DNA of 64,000 nucleotides. Source: Galeopsis tetrahit (Eukaryota > Streptophyta > Magnoliopsida > Lamiales > Lamiaceae). Position 1 is the stretch's first letter; each line of letters begins with the position of its first letter. The translations under genes and the position numbers were made by a program. This document shows positions 11,167 to 22,985 of this stretch, piece after piece. Below the pieces are notes generated by a model that was given only the letters and a program-made list of their open reading frames with translations, ran no database searches and was not told the origin of the DNA. The stretch is from positions 25,882,001 through 25,946,000 of the forward strand of contig OY776120.1 of the NCBI GenBank assembly GCA_963675135.1. Reading direction: 5' to 3'.

Positions 11167-12545
11167 TGTTGGTACCAAAGTTGAGTTATGATTGGAATAA
11201 GCCTGAAAAGTCTAGAGGGGAGGGGTGAATACACTTTTAAAACTTTTCTAAAATATCAGAGTTATAATGCGGAAATAGAGTTCTTATATAATACTCTACT
11301 GATATCTAATCAGCTGATCTTTCAACCAGTAAACTAGTAATCAACTTAGTATGCTTGGTATGATTATTAATGTGAGCCTTTAATATAGTTTATACTCAAC
11401 TCTTTGATTATGAAATTTACTTAGTGTACAATACTGTTCTGTTATCAAGTAATTCGTCTGCTCAACAAGATTTCTCAATCTAGTTGTTTATATGAATTAT
11501 TTAAGAACTATAAGAATATAAAACAGTAAATCAACACAAAGATTTATAGTGGTTCGATAAATGTCTACATCCACTCTCACAAACCAATTGTGATGTTTTA
11601 TTAACTTATGGCTTTAAGTCCCAAGAATAAAACTTTGATCTTGTCGATTATACCTCCATGTATATCTTCGATCTACTAGTAATTCTCCAAATAACTAGCA
11701 CACTTGTTTACAAAATAAATACAAACTAAAAAGATAAAACTTCTCTATTTGAGTATCGTCTTCGAATATGCTTCTTCAAATCTGGGCTTCTTCGATATTC
11801 TTTGAACTTCCCTTGAACTTTGTGAGTTTCTTGAAAGTTTCTTGGACTCTAAGACTTTTATATGCTCTTTCAGTGCTCGTTCTTTCAGTAGTCTTTTCTG
11901 TAGAAGATCACACAATATTTGTAGATTTTAGTAATGTTGTTAGCCGTTTGTGTAACCAACTCCAAACTAACTTCTTAACCATTTCTATAACTTCTCCTTG
12001 TAACTTCCAAATAACTAAATCTTCAAATCCTTAAGCCAGTCTTCATAACTTCCAATCAGTTATTCAGTTACGTCCTTTAGTTAATAAGTTTTCCAAACTT
12101 ATCTTCAGCATAGTAAAGTACTCTTCTTAAGTATTTACTCTTCTTATGTACTCTGCTAAAGTACTCTTCTTATATTCTGTACTAAGCTTCTGAGTCTTCA
12201 ATTTACTCTTCTTAACTTTTAGTCTTCTACTTCCGAGTAGTCTTTTGAGCTTGAGTAGTCTTCTGATATCTAACTTTGTTGTTTACAAACTTACACATAT
12301 AAAACCTATCAATACTTCAATTGAACTATAAATAATAGAGTATTTCTAAGCCTAACTGTTCGAATATTTCACATATATAACATTAGATCAGTAAACTCAG
12401 TTTATATCAGATTACTTTTGACCTCTCAAGATGACTTAGTTAGAATGACTTATTCTACTTATCTTATTAACTTTAAGTTGCTTTTTTGCCATCAAAACTT
12501 ATGATCATCAATTAGGACTTTGTTTCTAGGATTCATATCCCAATA
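11167..12545 (-). repeat. Solo LTR B of SIRE-like copia family
   Basis: The segment starts TGTTGGTACCAAAG and ends GGATTCATATCCCAATA. It is flanked by the 5-bp duplication ACATT (11162-11166 and 12546-12550) with no internal region, so it is a solo LTR left by LTR-LTR recombination. It shares the TCTAGAGGGGAGGGGTGAAT block and the GGTTCGA...CTACATCCACT block with the LTRs at 14299-15669 and 59875-61525. The last CA is mutated to TA. Confidence 0.9.
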
Positions 12546-14114
12546 ACATTCATAGGTTAAAGATAACTAAAGCACACAACACATTGTTAAGGGGAAGGCA
12601 ATATCCAAATGTTCAAGTTCTCTACTCGCAAGATGAAGTGTTTTTCTCAAACAAATGAAGGACATAAGTACACTCAACAATCAAGTCATGCTTTGCAATC
12701 ACCATAAGCTTGCCCAAATTCTACTCTCTACACCACTCAAATGTTCAACAATGTGATTAATAGGACTTAATCAAGGACGTAACGTTGGCTCTTTGGATAA
12801 GGTGGGATGAATTTGGATATGTGACTCGTCTAGTGGAGGACAAAGAACGTTATTTCACATTTCGTGCTTTCACTCTCAAAGTTTACAACTTTTATCCTCA
12901 CTTTCATTTTCATTCGTTCACATGCATTCACCACTTCATACTTTTGGGCCAAGTTTTTATTTTTTAAGCTCTTGAGATCTTGTCCCTCTTTTCTTTCTTT
13001 TCTTTTTCTCATGATCCTTTTTTTTTATCTCTTTTTTTTTTTCTCAACTCATTCCAATCTTTCTTAAACCAAAGATATTAAAACACATGTTTTACCACTT
13101 CATCTTTTATTCTCCACTAGATATGGACATCAAAAGCTCAAAATGGCTAAGTGGTTAAACATTGAAGGTTGCCAAGAAAATGAGAAATCAAGCTCAAATG
13201 GGCTAACTACAGAAAATTACTTTGGTTTTCAAAAAATTTGGCTAAGTGACTTTTTAGAACGAAAGATGGCCTAAATCACATCTCAAAGTTTCACGAAATC
13301 ATGGTCTCAAGCAAGAATTAGGGCAAGTTCTAGGATCACTAAAAATGACTCAATCCACTCTCAAATAAACTAAACCGGCTTAATGTTCGATTTAGGGCTC
13401 AATTATCACCGGTTTATTCAATAGAACCCATACATTCATCAATTATCTCCCCAACAACAACACATCATGGACTCATAGCATCAAAACCCAACAAAGATGA
13501 ACACAACATAATCATTATAATCCATCACCAATCATGCACACATTCAAAGAATAGAAATCACCACAACTCCTCGACTATGGATTCCAAGGATTACCCACGC
13601 TCACATTTCACCATAGATATACTACCCAATAATATGATCAAAGTCAACTCAACTAATATACGCACATGAGATGCAATCATGCGTCGGTGCAAAATGTGAC
13701 ATAAGTAGAATGTCGAACTGGTGTAAGGTATAACAAACTAGTGAAACAATAATTTAAAAAAAAAAAATAACTCCCCCAAACTTAGAATTTGACTATGTAC
13801 AAATTCTAAGTTTAGGGCTACAATTTGTTACCTCCCTCAATGCACATCCAAAGCTTCTCTAAAGGATCACCATTGCACCAATTGCTCTCTTTTTCCAATG
13901 CAGACTTTGATTTCCTCTCCATTCTTCAAGAAGCTAGATCCATAATGTTCATCCTCCACATCTACAAAAATGACAAAGCTATCAAACAGTTAATAAAAGC
14001 ACAGAAAAAATGAATGAAAGCAATAAAATCTTGGGTTACCTCCCAAGTAGCGCTATTTTTAACGTCCTATCTCGGACGAGTTTTCTCCTTTCAAGCTTCA
14101 TCCAAGTGAAGTAA
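12546..14114 (-). other. Non-coding 3' region of gypsy element G
   Basis: This is the stretch between the integrase end and the LTR of G. On the minus strand it begins with the TGGGAGGTAACCCAAG block (about 14032-14047) that follows integrase in plant Athila/Tat-type elements. A second polypurine-like string AAGTTTGGGGGAG lies at about 13770-13782. It sits in a short inverted repeat, CTTAGAATTTG...CAAATTCTAAG (13778-13816). The rest is AT-rich with poly(T) tracts. No gene was found. Confidence 0.6.
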
Positions 14115-14297
14115 CTACACCATTCGAAGTTGCTCATTTCCGAAGTAGTGCTTCACTCTTTGACCGTTCACCACAAAAGTATCTCTATCTTTACCCACTA
14201 GCTCCACATTTCCCATGGGCGACACGTTCTTAATCACAAAGGGTCCCGACCACTTTGTCTTCAACTTACCCGGAAAGAGCCTTAGACTTGAGTTGAA
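14115..14297 (-). pseudogene. Ty3/gypsy integrase C-terminal fragment (element G)
   Basis: The minus strand encodes about 60 residues ending in TAG at 14115. Visible motifs are NSSLRLFPGKLKTKWSGPF, VIKNVSPMGNVEL and VNGQRVKHYFGNEQLR. This is the characteristic C-terminus of plant gypsy (Athila/Tat-type) integrase, after the catalytic core. It is open up to the LTR that starts at 14299, where the rest of the pol gene is cut away. It was too short for a standard ORF threshold but is unambiguous by motif. Confidence 0.88.
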
Positions 14298-14298
14298 A

Positions 14299-15669
14299 TG
14301 TTGGTCCCAAGTTAAGTGTTAAGATTGATTAAGCTAAGAAAAGTCTAGAGAGGAGGGGTGAATAGACTTTTCAAAATCTTTCAAAATATCAGATTTTTAA
14401 TGCGGAAATGTGTTCTGAACAGTACTGTTCTTACTGAGTCAGATCAGTATTTCCACTTTTAGTTTTATACTCAACTTTTATTTAGTTCTTTTACTGTGTA
14501 AACCTTTAATGTTCTTAGTTAAACAATTTAAACAAATATCAAACAGAAAGTAAAGAACACAAGATTTATAGTGGTTCGACAAATGTCTACATCCACTCTC
14601 ACAACTCCAGTTGTGAAGTTTTATTAACTCTTCCTTCTTGAGTTTCTTGTGGCTTAAAGTCTCAAGATTAAGACTTTGATCTTATCGATTATACCTCCAG
14701 GTATATCTTCGATCTACTAGTAATTTCACAAGTAACTAGCACACTTGTTTACAACAAATCACAAACTAAAATAGTAAAGTAAAACTTCTCTTGAGTAGTA
14801 GCCTTTGATTCTTCTCTTCAATTCAGTGGCTCTTCTCTTCTTTGATCTCCTTCAACTCTGTGAGTTCTTGAATGCTTCGAATACTTTGATTGCTCTTAGA
14901 TCAGTAAATTTCCAGTAGTAGCAGTAGAAGATCACACGGTATTTATAGACTTTAGTATGACAGTTAGTAGTTTGTGAAACTAACTCTCAACTAACTCTAA
15001 ACCGTTTCTTGTTGTAACTTTCTTTTTGTAACCAACTTAAATTTATCTTTTACAAGTCAGCATATCTTCTAATATCTTCAGTTACGCCTTAAATAAGTTT
15101 TCCAAACTTATTCTTCAATCATACTAACTCAGCACAGTAAACTTACTCTTCTTTGTTTTACTGTTCTTAGTCAGTCAGCACAGTTCTCAACAACTGTTCT
15201 GCATATCTTCAAAATAACTCTATTGTATTTCTGAGCTTCATCTTACTCCTTTAGATAGTCTTCTTACTTTGGAGCAGTCTTCTGAGTCTTCAATAGTCTT
15301 CTGATCAAGTTCTAATCTACTGTTCTAAACTATTACAATGCTGATTACAATAAAATACAACTTTACAAATATAAAACCTATCTATACACCAACTGAACTA
15401 CATACAGATGAGTATATCTAAGTCCTATACTATAAGTTGTCTATACAATACAAACACCAACTTAGTTCCTAACAATTCATATATCAGATCAGTAACACAT
15501 AAGATCAGTAAACTCAGTTTTCATAACTCATTAAGATCAGTAAACCTATTTCAGATGACTTAGTTAGAATGACCTAGAACCACATATATCATTAACTTTA
15601 AGTTCCTTTTGGCCATCAAAACATACCATCATCAACTAGAACATTGTTTACAGGATTCATATCCCAACA
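14299..15669 (-). repeat. 3' LTR of SIRE-like copia unit C
   Basis: The plus-strand ends are TGTTGGTCCC and ATATCCCAACA. It has the same family features as the LTRs at 11167-12545 and 59875-61525, namely the CTAGAGAGGAGGGGTGAATAG block and GGTTCGACAAATG. A TATA box in minus orientation (CTATAAATAC) lies at 14939-14948. The left flanking pentamer is TGAAA, and no matching pentamer follows the unit's right end at 26690. Confidence 0.88.
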
Positions 15670-15686
15670 ATTTCCCCCATTTTTTA
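15670..15686 (-). promoter_or_regulatory. Polypurine tract of unit C
   Basis: The minus strand reads AAAAAATGGGGGAAAT directly before the LTR start TGTTGGGATATG. This fixes the element on the minus strand and the LTR at 14299-15669 as the 3' LTR. Confidence 0.85.
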
Positions 15687-16644
15687 TGAAGCCAAAACTA
15701 CTTAAATGTTAATAAATCAGTAGTTAAGTATGTAGTCAATCATAACAGTTCATCAAGTGAAAATTCCAGATTCATATTTAAATAAGATTAGATAATACAC
15801 ATAATCACAGAATATGAAAATATAGAAATGAAGATTAAGGTAAGAAATGTTATCTAGTGAGCTTGTCCTTCATCTTCATTCTCTAGGTCCGATTCTGAAC
15901 GCCAAATACAACCTTGCCTTGATATCCATCATGTGTTGAAGATCAGTAATTCCTTCATCCTTGATGATCTTGTCAATGATGTTATCAATCTCATTGTAAT
16001 CAGGTTCTCCATTTTCAAGTCTTGGAGGATCCCAGATTGGCTCTTCTGGACACAAGATCTGTATTTCAGCAACAGCAACCATTAATAACATGTCTTCCCA
16101 GAAGTCTCTTGTTATGTTCATCATGAACTCTTCAAAATCAGCAAATTCTGCTTCTCTGCTAGAATGGTCACCAAACTTCTTTACAATAAAATTAGCAATC
16201 TGCCACTTGATCTTCAGATCATTCCAATAACTCATATTATCAGAATCAACAATAAAATCCATATAGTTCTCTTCTATGATTTTTCCAACAGATTTCTTTA
16301 ATTTATCTTTCTTTTCAAAGCAGCAACTCTGTTTCCAAATCTCTTGCTTAATGGTTCAACATCTTTAAGCTTTTTCTTTTTCAATTCTTCTTCAGATTTC
16401 TTCTTTTTCATTAGATCAAGTTTCTTCTGTGCTTCAACCATCTCTTTCTCACTTGGTTGATTACTTGAAACAACATGTTTCAACTTGCTCCTTGATCTGG
16501 TAATTCTACCAGTTTCTTCAGATTCTTTCTCAACTTCATCATCATTTAAGATGACCTTTCTCTTTCTTTTTCCTAAAGAACTTTCAGCAATATTCCTTTC
16601 AGTAATATTCCTTTCAGTACTGGTAATTACAACACCTTGATCAA

Positions 16645-17020
16645 GAACAACAATGAAAATTATATTTCGTCACTAATATTTTGCGATGAAATAGAAATTT
16701 TCGTGGCTAATTTATTGAAATTAATTTTTGCGATGAAATTATAATATTTCATCGCTATACTAGCAACAAATTGCTTCATTTTGTTGTTAATAATCAGAAC
16801 AACAATGAAAATTATATTTCGTTGCTAATATTTTAGCGACAAAGTTGAAATTTGTATGACTAATTTTGTGGATTTAATATTTGCGAGAAAATTAAAATAT
16901 TTCATCACCTTATTAGGAAAATAATATTTTATTGTTAATAATCAGAACAATAATAAAAATTCTATTTCGTCTCTAATATTTTAGTGATGAAATATAAATT
17001 TTCATGTTTAATTCTCATGA
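16645..17020 (+). repeat. Left subterminal repeats of the CACTA element
   Basis: About two and a half units of roughly 150 bases begin at 16645, 16798 and 16947. Each opens with GAACAACAATGAAAATTATA or a close variant and contains TTTCGT.GCTAATATTTT. Confidence 0.75.
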
Positions 17021-17688
17021 ATTAAAAATGGTTGTCGTTTAAACATAATAAATGAAAAAAGTTTGAGTGCATGCATAGTGTGAAACAATAGAGACGATTC
17101 TATCACTATCATGTTTGAAATATAATAGGATCAATATAATTTCATTTACACTCATTAATTTGACATATTAAGTTTTTTGTTTGATTTATTTTGGGGTATA
17201 ATTTCTTAATTTCATTATATATAATTTGTTTTATATTTTTCTATTTTCTTGATTTCATTAATTATTTGTTGTTGTTTCTACTGAGCATGAGGGAAGAGTA
17301 CTACTTCAACTATGCATATTAAATCAAGAAAATCGGTTTAAATGTTTAATAATTCTCCAAAATTTTGTGTCTTATATAAATCAGTTTGAATGTTTATAAA
17401 AATATTTATAAATATGAAGATGCAAATGAAAATGGACATAAAGATGAGATGATGATCGATGAATGGATGTAATTTTTTTTTTTTTTTGAAATTGCTAAAG
17501 TAACATTGATTTTTTACAATTGAAATTGTTTTAAAAATTACAATATATATATATATAAAAATAATTGTTACAAGTTAAAAATTAATCAATTAATATATGT
17601 GAAATAAATTAATTAAATGAGTAAAATTAACTAAATTAGTAACAATTGAATACATATATAATTAATATTAAAAACTGAACTAAAGAGT
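17020..17688. other. AT-rich interior of CACTA element
   Basis: The sequence is AT-rich with a poly(T) run near 17472 and TATA microsatellite near 17543. No gene, RNA or internal repeat was recognised. Confidence 0.5.
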
Positions 17689-17755
17689 TGTCTGCCCGAG
17701 TGGTGGACACCCATAGCTGGGGTGCCCATCCACCCGGGATCGATTCCCACAAAGA
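17689..17755 (+). repeat. tRNA-like (SINE head-like) sequence
   Basis: A box A-like string TGCCCGAGTGG (17692-17702) and a box B-like string GGGATCGATTCCC (17737-17749) are about 35 bases apart. That is the internal Pol III promoter arrangement of tRNA genes and plant SINEs. A clean cloverleaf is not visible, so a functional tRNA is unlikely. Confidence 0.45.
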
Positions 17756-17786
17756 CCAAATAAATACTCATTTAAATAAAATGGGA

Positions 17787-17960
17787 AGGAGTATGCGGAT
17801 TGGGTGCTGGTGTGGGTCAATTGGGTCGGGTTGGGTGCGGGTGTGGGTTGGTTGGGTTGGGTGCTGGTGTGGGTCGGTTGGGTGAGGGTGTGGGTGTGGG
17901 TTGGTTGGGTGCGGGTGTGGGTGCGGGTCGGTTTGGTCGGGTTGGTCGGGTTGGGAAGTG
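17787..17960 (+). repeat. GGGTTGGGTG-type degenerate minisatellite
   Basis: This is a strongly strand-biased G/T-rich tract of short units such as GGTGTGGGT, GGTTGGGT and GGTCGG. All three frames stay open here, which produces spurious ORFs on both strands. The G-run density could allow quadruplex formation on the plus strand. Confidence 0.75.
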
Positions 17961-18087
17961 GGTTTAGAGAACAATTCGAAAATCGGATATCCATATTAGC
18001 GACAAAAAATATGGATTTCATCGCTAACATTTGCAACGAAATTAAAATATTTATCGCAAAAAATTAGTAACGAAGTAAGAAATTATT

Positions 18088-18446
18088 ATTTTAGACACAA
18101 AAAAATTTTGTCGCTAATTCTAATATTTTCGTCGCTAATGTGAGTTAGCGATGAAATAATTTTGTCGCAAGATTTGTTGCTATACACCCGTCGCTAACGT
18201 GTTTGCGACAAATGCTTAATTTTCCTCGCAAACATTTTGCGATGAAATTCATATTTTCGTCGCTAATATTTTGCGATGAAACTCAAATTTTCATCGCTAA
18301 TATTAGCGACAAAATTAATTTTTTTTGTCACAAACACGTTAGCGACGGGTGTATAGCAACAAATCCTGCGACAAATTTATTTCATCGCTAATTCACGTTA
18401 GCGACGAAAATATTAGAATTAGCGACAATTTTTTTCGCGGCTAAAT
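18088..18446. repeat. Long inverted repeat in right arm of CACTA element
   Basis: The arm at about 18088-18222 is repeated in reverse complement at about 18323-18446, with a loop of about 100 bases. Shared strings include CACCCGTCGCTAACGTGTTTG against its complement CAAACACGTTAGCGACGGGTG, and TTGTCGCTAATTCTAATATT. A transcript across it would fold into a long hairpin. Confidence 0.8.
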
Positions 18447-20844
18447 TGCAGTTTTCTTGTAGTGTGAGTACCAGCAGCAACTTGTTGTTTTCTAAGTTTG
18501 ATTTTCTGGTTCAAACTTATGATCTCAGCTTTCAATTCATTCTGACTTTCCTTGAGCTCATCCTGACTCACAACTAACTCAGCTTGTTAAGTTTGAGTCT
18601 GCTCCAAAACTCTTATTATCTTCTCTTCCCCATTTTTGACTTCATCCTGCCACTTTTGCATGGGAATGAGATGTTCTTCCAATTTCTTGTGAAGATCAGC
18701 TGAGAACTTCTTTTCTTGTAATCTATGCAGATCATAGATCTTTGACATTGTATGTTCCAACACTTGCTCATAAGAATTTTCAGCTGTTAACTTTGTAAGC
18801 TTTTCGGTTGCCTCTTGGAACTATTTCAGAGTGGCTTCCATCTTGGCTTGCAACTCTTCATTGTGCTTTTTCAACATTTCAAAGCTAGAGTTATCAGGAA
18901 CATTCTCAGTAGGAACTGCTCTTACTTCTTCTTGAACAGCATCAAGAATAATATCTGCAACCTTGAATGGTGTGCTCTCAACCTCATCAGCAACCAATAC
19001 TTGTTGTTCCTTTAAAACCTCTGTATGTTCAATCACTACTGTGTTTTCCAATACTTCAGTAGCATTGTCATCAACAATATGCATTGACTCATCAGCTTCT
19101 GCAATCTCCTCTTCAACCTCCATATCGACATCAGTATCAATATTCTCTTCAGCAGTGGCAATATTTTCCACAACATATGTAAATCCAGTAGTCCTTTCTA
19201 CCAAATTCACTACAGACTCTAGAGTTAACAACTCAGTGAAAGAGTTAACACCAGCCGCATCTTTCTGCTCTTGCTCCCAACTATTAAAAATTGAAAAACT
19301 ACCCATACCTTCAACTACCTCCAACAACACAGATAAGTCTACTCTTCTTAGATACACCCAAGTGCTTATCCTAAGAAGTTGTTCAAAAACAGTAGAACTC
19401 TCATCTAATCCATGAAATTCTTTTAGAAGAGCATTCCTCAGTCTCATTCGAATCTCTTCCTCTTTGTCACATATATTGTAATCCATAAAAAATGCAGGTT
19501 TGGGTTGGATATATTCAGGTTCAGGAGATGAAGTGATATCAATGGGTTCAGAAGAAGGTATAAATTTATGCTTAGTAGAGTGATCATGAATTGGTTCAGG
19601 AGAAATGTGTGGAATGGGTTGATTTAGAGGACTTGACTGGGGAGTGGGATGAAAAGAAGTGTTCTGAGGGGATGAATGAATACCGTTCTGATGAATAGGG
19701 GAGTAGTGAACTGACTAATCAGAACGAGTAGGCTGTTGATCAATAGGTTGAGCTGGAATGGGGTCAGAATTAGAAGGGGTGGAAGAAGTGGTCTTGAACA
19801 CTCTCCTAGGTCTAGACATACTCCTACCTTTTGTTCTTTTATGGACAACAATAAGGCTAGAAGTACTTACCCCATGCTCCACAGAAGCCTCCTTCTCCTC
19901 TACAACTATTGACTGCTCTGACTGCTCTGAGGTAACTTTAGCAGCCTTATCCCTCCTTACTTGAGCTCTGTTCGGATCATGCCTAGCCTTTGATCTTGTT
20001 TCAGGCTCCTCATCATCCGATCGAAACATTGATTCACCAGACCCTTTTGTTGTTGTTCCTGTTCAAACTTCACAACTTCATTTTTTAACAGAAATTTTCC
20101 TTGATGGAATTTCTTATGCAGACTCCAATCCACTTTCTTTGATGCTAGAGTTGGCAAAAGAATGCTCAACTTGTTTCCAAATCCGAGCATCGCCTTAATC
20201 GAAAATTCCTTAGTGTCCTCATCAAATAACACCTTGTCTTTCTCACACAACAATCTTTCCAAGAAAAATCCTTGCCAGTCACCGTCGACTCGATCAACGA
20301 TTGCCGCCATAACACGAATCTTCAAATTAGTGAGAGCATCTTGACTGTAATGTTGCCCTAACAAACATTTTCCGACAATGTCCATTAACAACTGTGGGGG
20401 TGCTAAAAGAATAGCCTTCTTGAGATTGTTCAAAGACTTGGGTTCTTCTCCAGTCCATCTACCCACGCAAACTTTCTCTTGACCTTCCATGTAGTTCAAA
20501 ATTCGAATAGGACCGTCAGGTAGGTCAAAAGCCAGACTGAGAGTTTCTCTCGTTAAGGATACCCTATTCCCTGAGAGCATCGATCGAATACTATTATTGT
20601 CGTCGTAGAGCTGTAGATAGAATTCCATTGCCTCATGTTCAAAAACCATCTTGGGGAAGGATTCTAAAAACTTCCGCAGCCCACATTCCTCGCACATGGT
20701 GAGAATGGCTTGATTCTCTACATTTTGTCTTCCGACGAAATAAACAACGTTCTCAACGAAAATGCCCTTTTCTCTAATCCACTTTGACGGAATAAAAGTA
20801 CCTACAACTTTGTTAGACTCTTTCATAATATCAATGATTGCCAT

Positions 20845-22092
20845 TTGAAAGAAGTGTAGAAATGTAGAAGATAAAGTAGCAAAGTTTTGAGAAGATTTCG
20901 AGCTTTGAGTTTTCAGAATTATAAAGTGAGGAAGATGAAGTGTGTAAGATCGTGAATATCCAATTCAAGGCAAATCTAGGGCTTGGATTGAATTAAATTC
21001 TCACATCGTGTGGTTTGGATTGAGTTTTGAGATCCGTGATTTAAAAAAAAAAAAACGTTCCAGATTCAATAACTCTTTTCCAATTTTGGAGCCAACTAGT
21101 GATGACGTATACACCCTTTAAATTAGGTCAAAAATAGAGGAGTGTATTAATCTTCTCTATAAATAATCTAATCTTGAACAGATCTTGACTTAGAAATTTT
21201 CTAAGACAAAATATTGTTCTGATGTATATCAGCACAGTTGTTTCCAAGCACACTTCACTTTATTTTCTTGCTTGAATAATAATGAATTTTTACTTATCTA
21301 GGTTGAGCTGAGTACTGTGATCAGCTAAGTACACTCTTCGAGGATCAGACCAGTAGTTGAGTCAGCACAGTAATCCTCAGATCTGTTCCTCAACTCTTCT
21401 GAGTGTTACTTTCTCGACATTTTGAGCACTTTTTGGTATCAGCATAGTACTCTCAGATTAGTGCCGTGATCGATTCTCTGTAGACAGATTATCTCTATAA
21501 TCAGATCAGTTCTGTAGACAGATTAATACTGTAATTAGATCAGGTCTGTAGTCAAATTGATTTTGTAGTCAAATCAGTTCTGTAGAAAAATTTTGTAATA
21601 AAAAAAGTTCTGTAGACAAATTTTGTAATCAGAAAAATTCTGTAGACAAATTTTGTAATCAGAAAAGCTCTGTAGACAAATCAATGTTGTAGTCATATCA
21701 GATCTGTAGACAGATTAGATCTGTAATCAGATTTGTTCCCCCTTCAGGGAAGAACTTCTCTTCTGTGTCTGTTTCACCTTGGTAGAAGTGTTAGTTCAAG
21801 AATAATTGGTGAATTTCAGTACAGATCAGTAAAGAATAATCAAAATAATGGTCTTAGTAAGGTTTGTTCTAAGGTGACTAGTGCTCTAAGTCAACAGAAA
21901 GGGTCTTTAAGAAATCATAGATTCCCCCGTAAATGTATATTCTCAATTCCCTCAGCTTTACCAGCTTCCTCATCGGGATTAGGCACCTTAGTAACCTTTT
22001 TACTTGATTGTGATGAATGTAGTGGTCTTGACATGGTTTATCCTTTTGAATTACCCTTCTTAGAGTACTGTTCTTGGTATCAGCTCAGTACC
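20845..22092 (-). other. Spacer between pol remnant and ORF3 of unit C
   Basis: No gene is recognised. It contains a run of imperfect repeats of about 28-30 bases (TCTGTAGACAAATTTTGTAATCAG type) at about 21470-21735. On the minus strand, a 41-codon ORF starts at 22034 (MSRPLHSSQSSKKVTK...) and ends near 21911, with no recognised domain. A CTATAAATAAT string lies at about 21157 on the plus strand, opposite to the element's sense. Confidence 0.6.
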
Positions 22093-22614
22093 TGAAAAGT
22101 TGATTTTCTATCTATCCTGCAACCACCAAAGTCAGAATCTGAATAACCACTTAGAGATAAATCATCATCAGCAGAATACCACAAACCTCGATTAATGGTA
22201 CCCTTTAGATATTTCAATATCCTTTTAGCAGTTTCCATATGACTTTCTTTGGGATTGGCCTGAAATCTAGCACATACACCTACTGCAAATGCAATATCTG
22301 GCCTACTAGCAGTTAAATAGAGTAAAGAACCAATTAGAGCTCGATAATAGGATTGGTCAGCACACTTACCTCGTTCACCTGGATCCATTTTTTTATGCAG
22401 ATAGCATTGGTACTCCAACTGTTTTACAGGTCTTGATACCATTTTTTTCTAACAAATTTCTTGTATGTTTTGCTTGATTGATAAAAATACCTTCAGATGA
22501 TTGTTTTACTTGTAAACCAAGGAAGTAAGTCATTTCTCCCATCATTGACATTTCAATCTTACTTTGCATGAGTTTTGAAAAGCTTTCACTCATGTATCAA
22601 TATTAGCAGATTTA
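22080..22614 (-). pseudogene. Copia RT 3' half and start of RNase H (unit C/I)
   Basis: The pieces 22393-22593 and 22080-22442 encode the C-terminal half of copia RT and the following linker. Motifs are MMGEMTYFLGLQVKQ, SYYRALIGSLLYLTASRPDI, AKRILKYLKGT and SGYSDSDFGGC. The YVDD catalytic block is missing because the frame joins integrase C-terminal sequence upstream at about 22615. The frame breaks off at 22093, within the RNase H start RIDRKS, so most of RNase H is gone too. The motifs fit the SIRE lineage. Confidence 0.85.
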
Positions 22615-22615
22615 T

Positions 22616-22985
22616 TCATAGGAGAACAGTCAACCAATTCAGGCTGTCAATTGGTCTAGAAGATTTACCTTTGTCTTTTACCTTTTCTACATCATCATCT
22701 TTCTCTAGGACTTTTAGGAATGGATTGTAAGCTTGTACAGATTCATAGACTTCAATCTCTTCATCATCATCTTTGTCAGTTTGAATTTTCAGATCATCAA
22801 CTTTCTTACTGAGCTGATGGTGAGCAGAGTCCTGTACAACTTCATCAAAGACAACATGTGGTGTTTCTTCCACACATAGAGTAGAGTAATTAAATACCAT
22901 AAATGCTTTGCTAGTAGAGGAGTATCCTAAAAATATCCCCTCATCTGCTTTAGCATAGAGTTGAAGCTTTCAGCAGAGTCCGATT
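22616..22985 (-). pseudogene. Copia integrase C-terminal segment (unit C/I)
   Basis: The minus-strand frame includes FLGYSSTSKAFMVFN (encoded just upstream of 22900), followed by a 94-codon open stretch with TLCVEETPHVVFDE and an acidic linker. This is the usual end of copia integrase. It is fused directly to gag upstream (about 22985) and to mid-RT downstream (about 22615). Protease, the integrase core and the RT palm are therefore deleted. Confidence 0.8.

Larger units (their letters stand above)
16641..18464 (+). mobile_element. Non-autonomous CACTA element inserted in ORF3
   Basis: The right end is TTTTCTTGTAGTG at 18452-18464, the complement of a canonical CACTACAAGAAAA end. It is followed by TGA (18465-18467), and TGA also precedes the left end (16638-16640), fitting the 3-bp TSD of the family. 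The left end reads TCAAGAACAAC and lacks CACTA itself, so it is mutated or truncated. Subterminal arrays of TTTCGTCGCTAAT and TAGCGACGAAAT motifs are typical CACTA transposase-binding repeats. No transposase ORF is present. The ORF3 sequence resumes on both sides. Confidence 0.75.
15876..20844 (-). pseudogene. Extra ORF (ORF3, env-position) of SIRE-like copia unit C, broken
   Basis: This lies between the pol remnants and the 3' LTR, in the same sense as pol. Pieces are 19957-20844, 19715-20029, 18821-19486, 16298-16483 and 15876-16262. They are collinear with the open frame at 61762-64000. The N-terminal 295 residues (MAIIDIMKESNK start; FPKMVFEHEAMEFYLQLY; SLAFDLPDG) resemble what is called a putative plant transposon protein domain; this family call is from memory. 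A proline/serine-rich linker, a long coiled coil, a KKRK-type basic stretch and an acidic C-terminus with FGDHSSREAEF follow. I see no signal peptide or membrane segment. Breaks are a one-base shift near 20055, stops at 19715, 18821 and about 18588, the CACTA insertion, and a frameshift near 16300. Its position matches the env-like ORF of SIRE1; its function is unknown. Confidence 0.75.

Noticed and set aside
17689..17755. Functional tRNA gene
   Set aside because: Box A and B are present but acceptor and anticodon stems do not pair by eye, and the sequence lies inside a transposon; kept only as tRNA-like.
17688..18067. Overlapping ORFs on both strands in the G/T-rich tract
   Set aside because: They encode only simple repeats (valine/tryptophan/glycine or proline/threonine/histidine) and follow from the minisatellite lacking stops; no start context or domain.
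22070..22090. TTGGTATCAGCTCAG as a plus-strand primer-binding site
   Set aside because: Only the first nine bases fit the Met-tRNA site, no LTR end precedes it on the plus strand, and the surrounding element runs on the minus strand.
21733..22095. 120-codon plus-strand ORF
   Set aside because: It overlaps the RT remnant and spacer on the other strand, has no recognised domain and begins in the repeat run.
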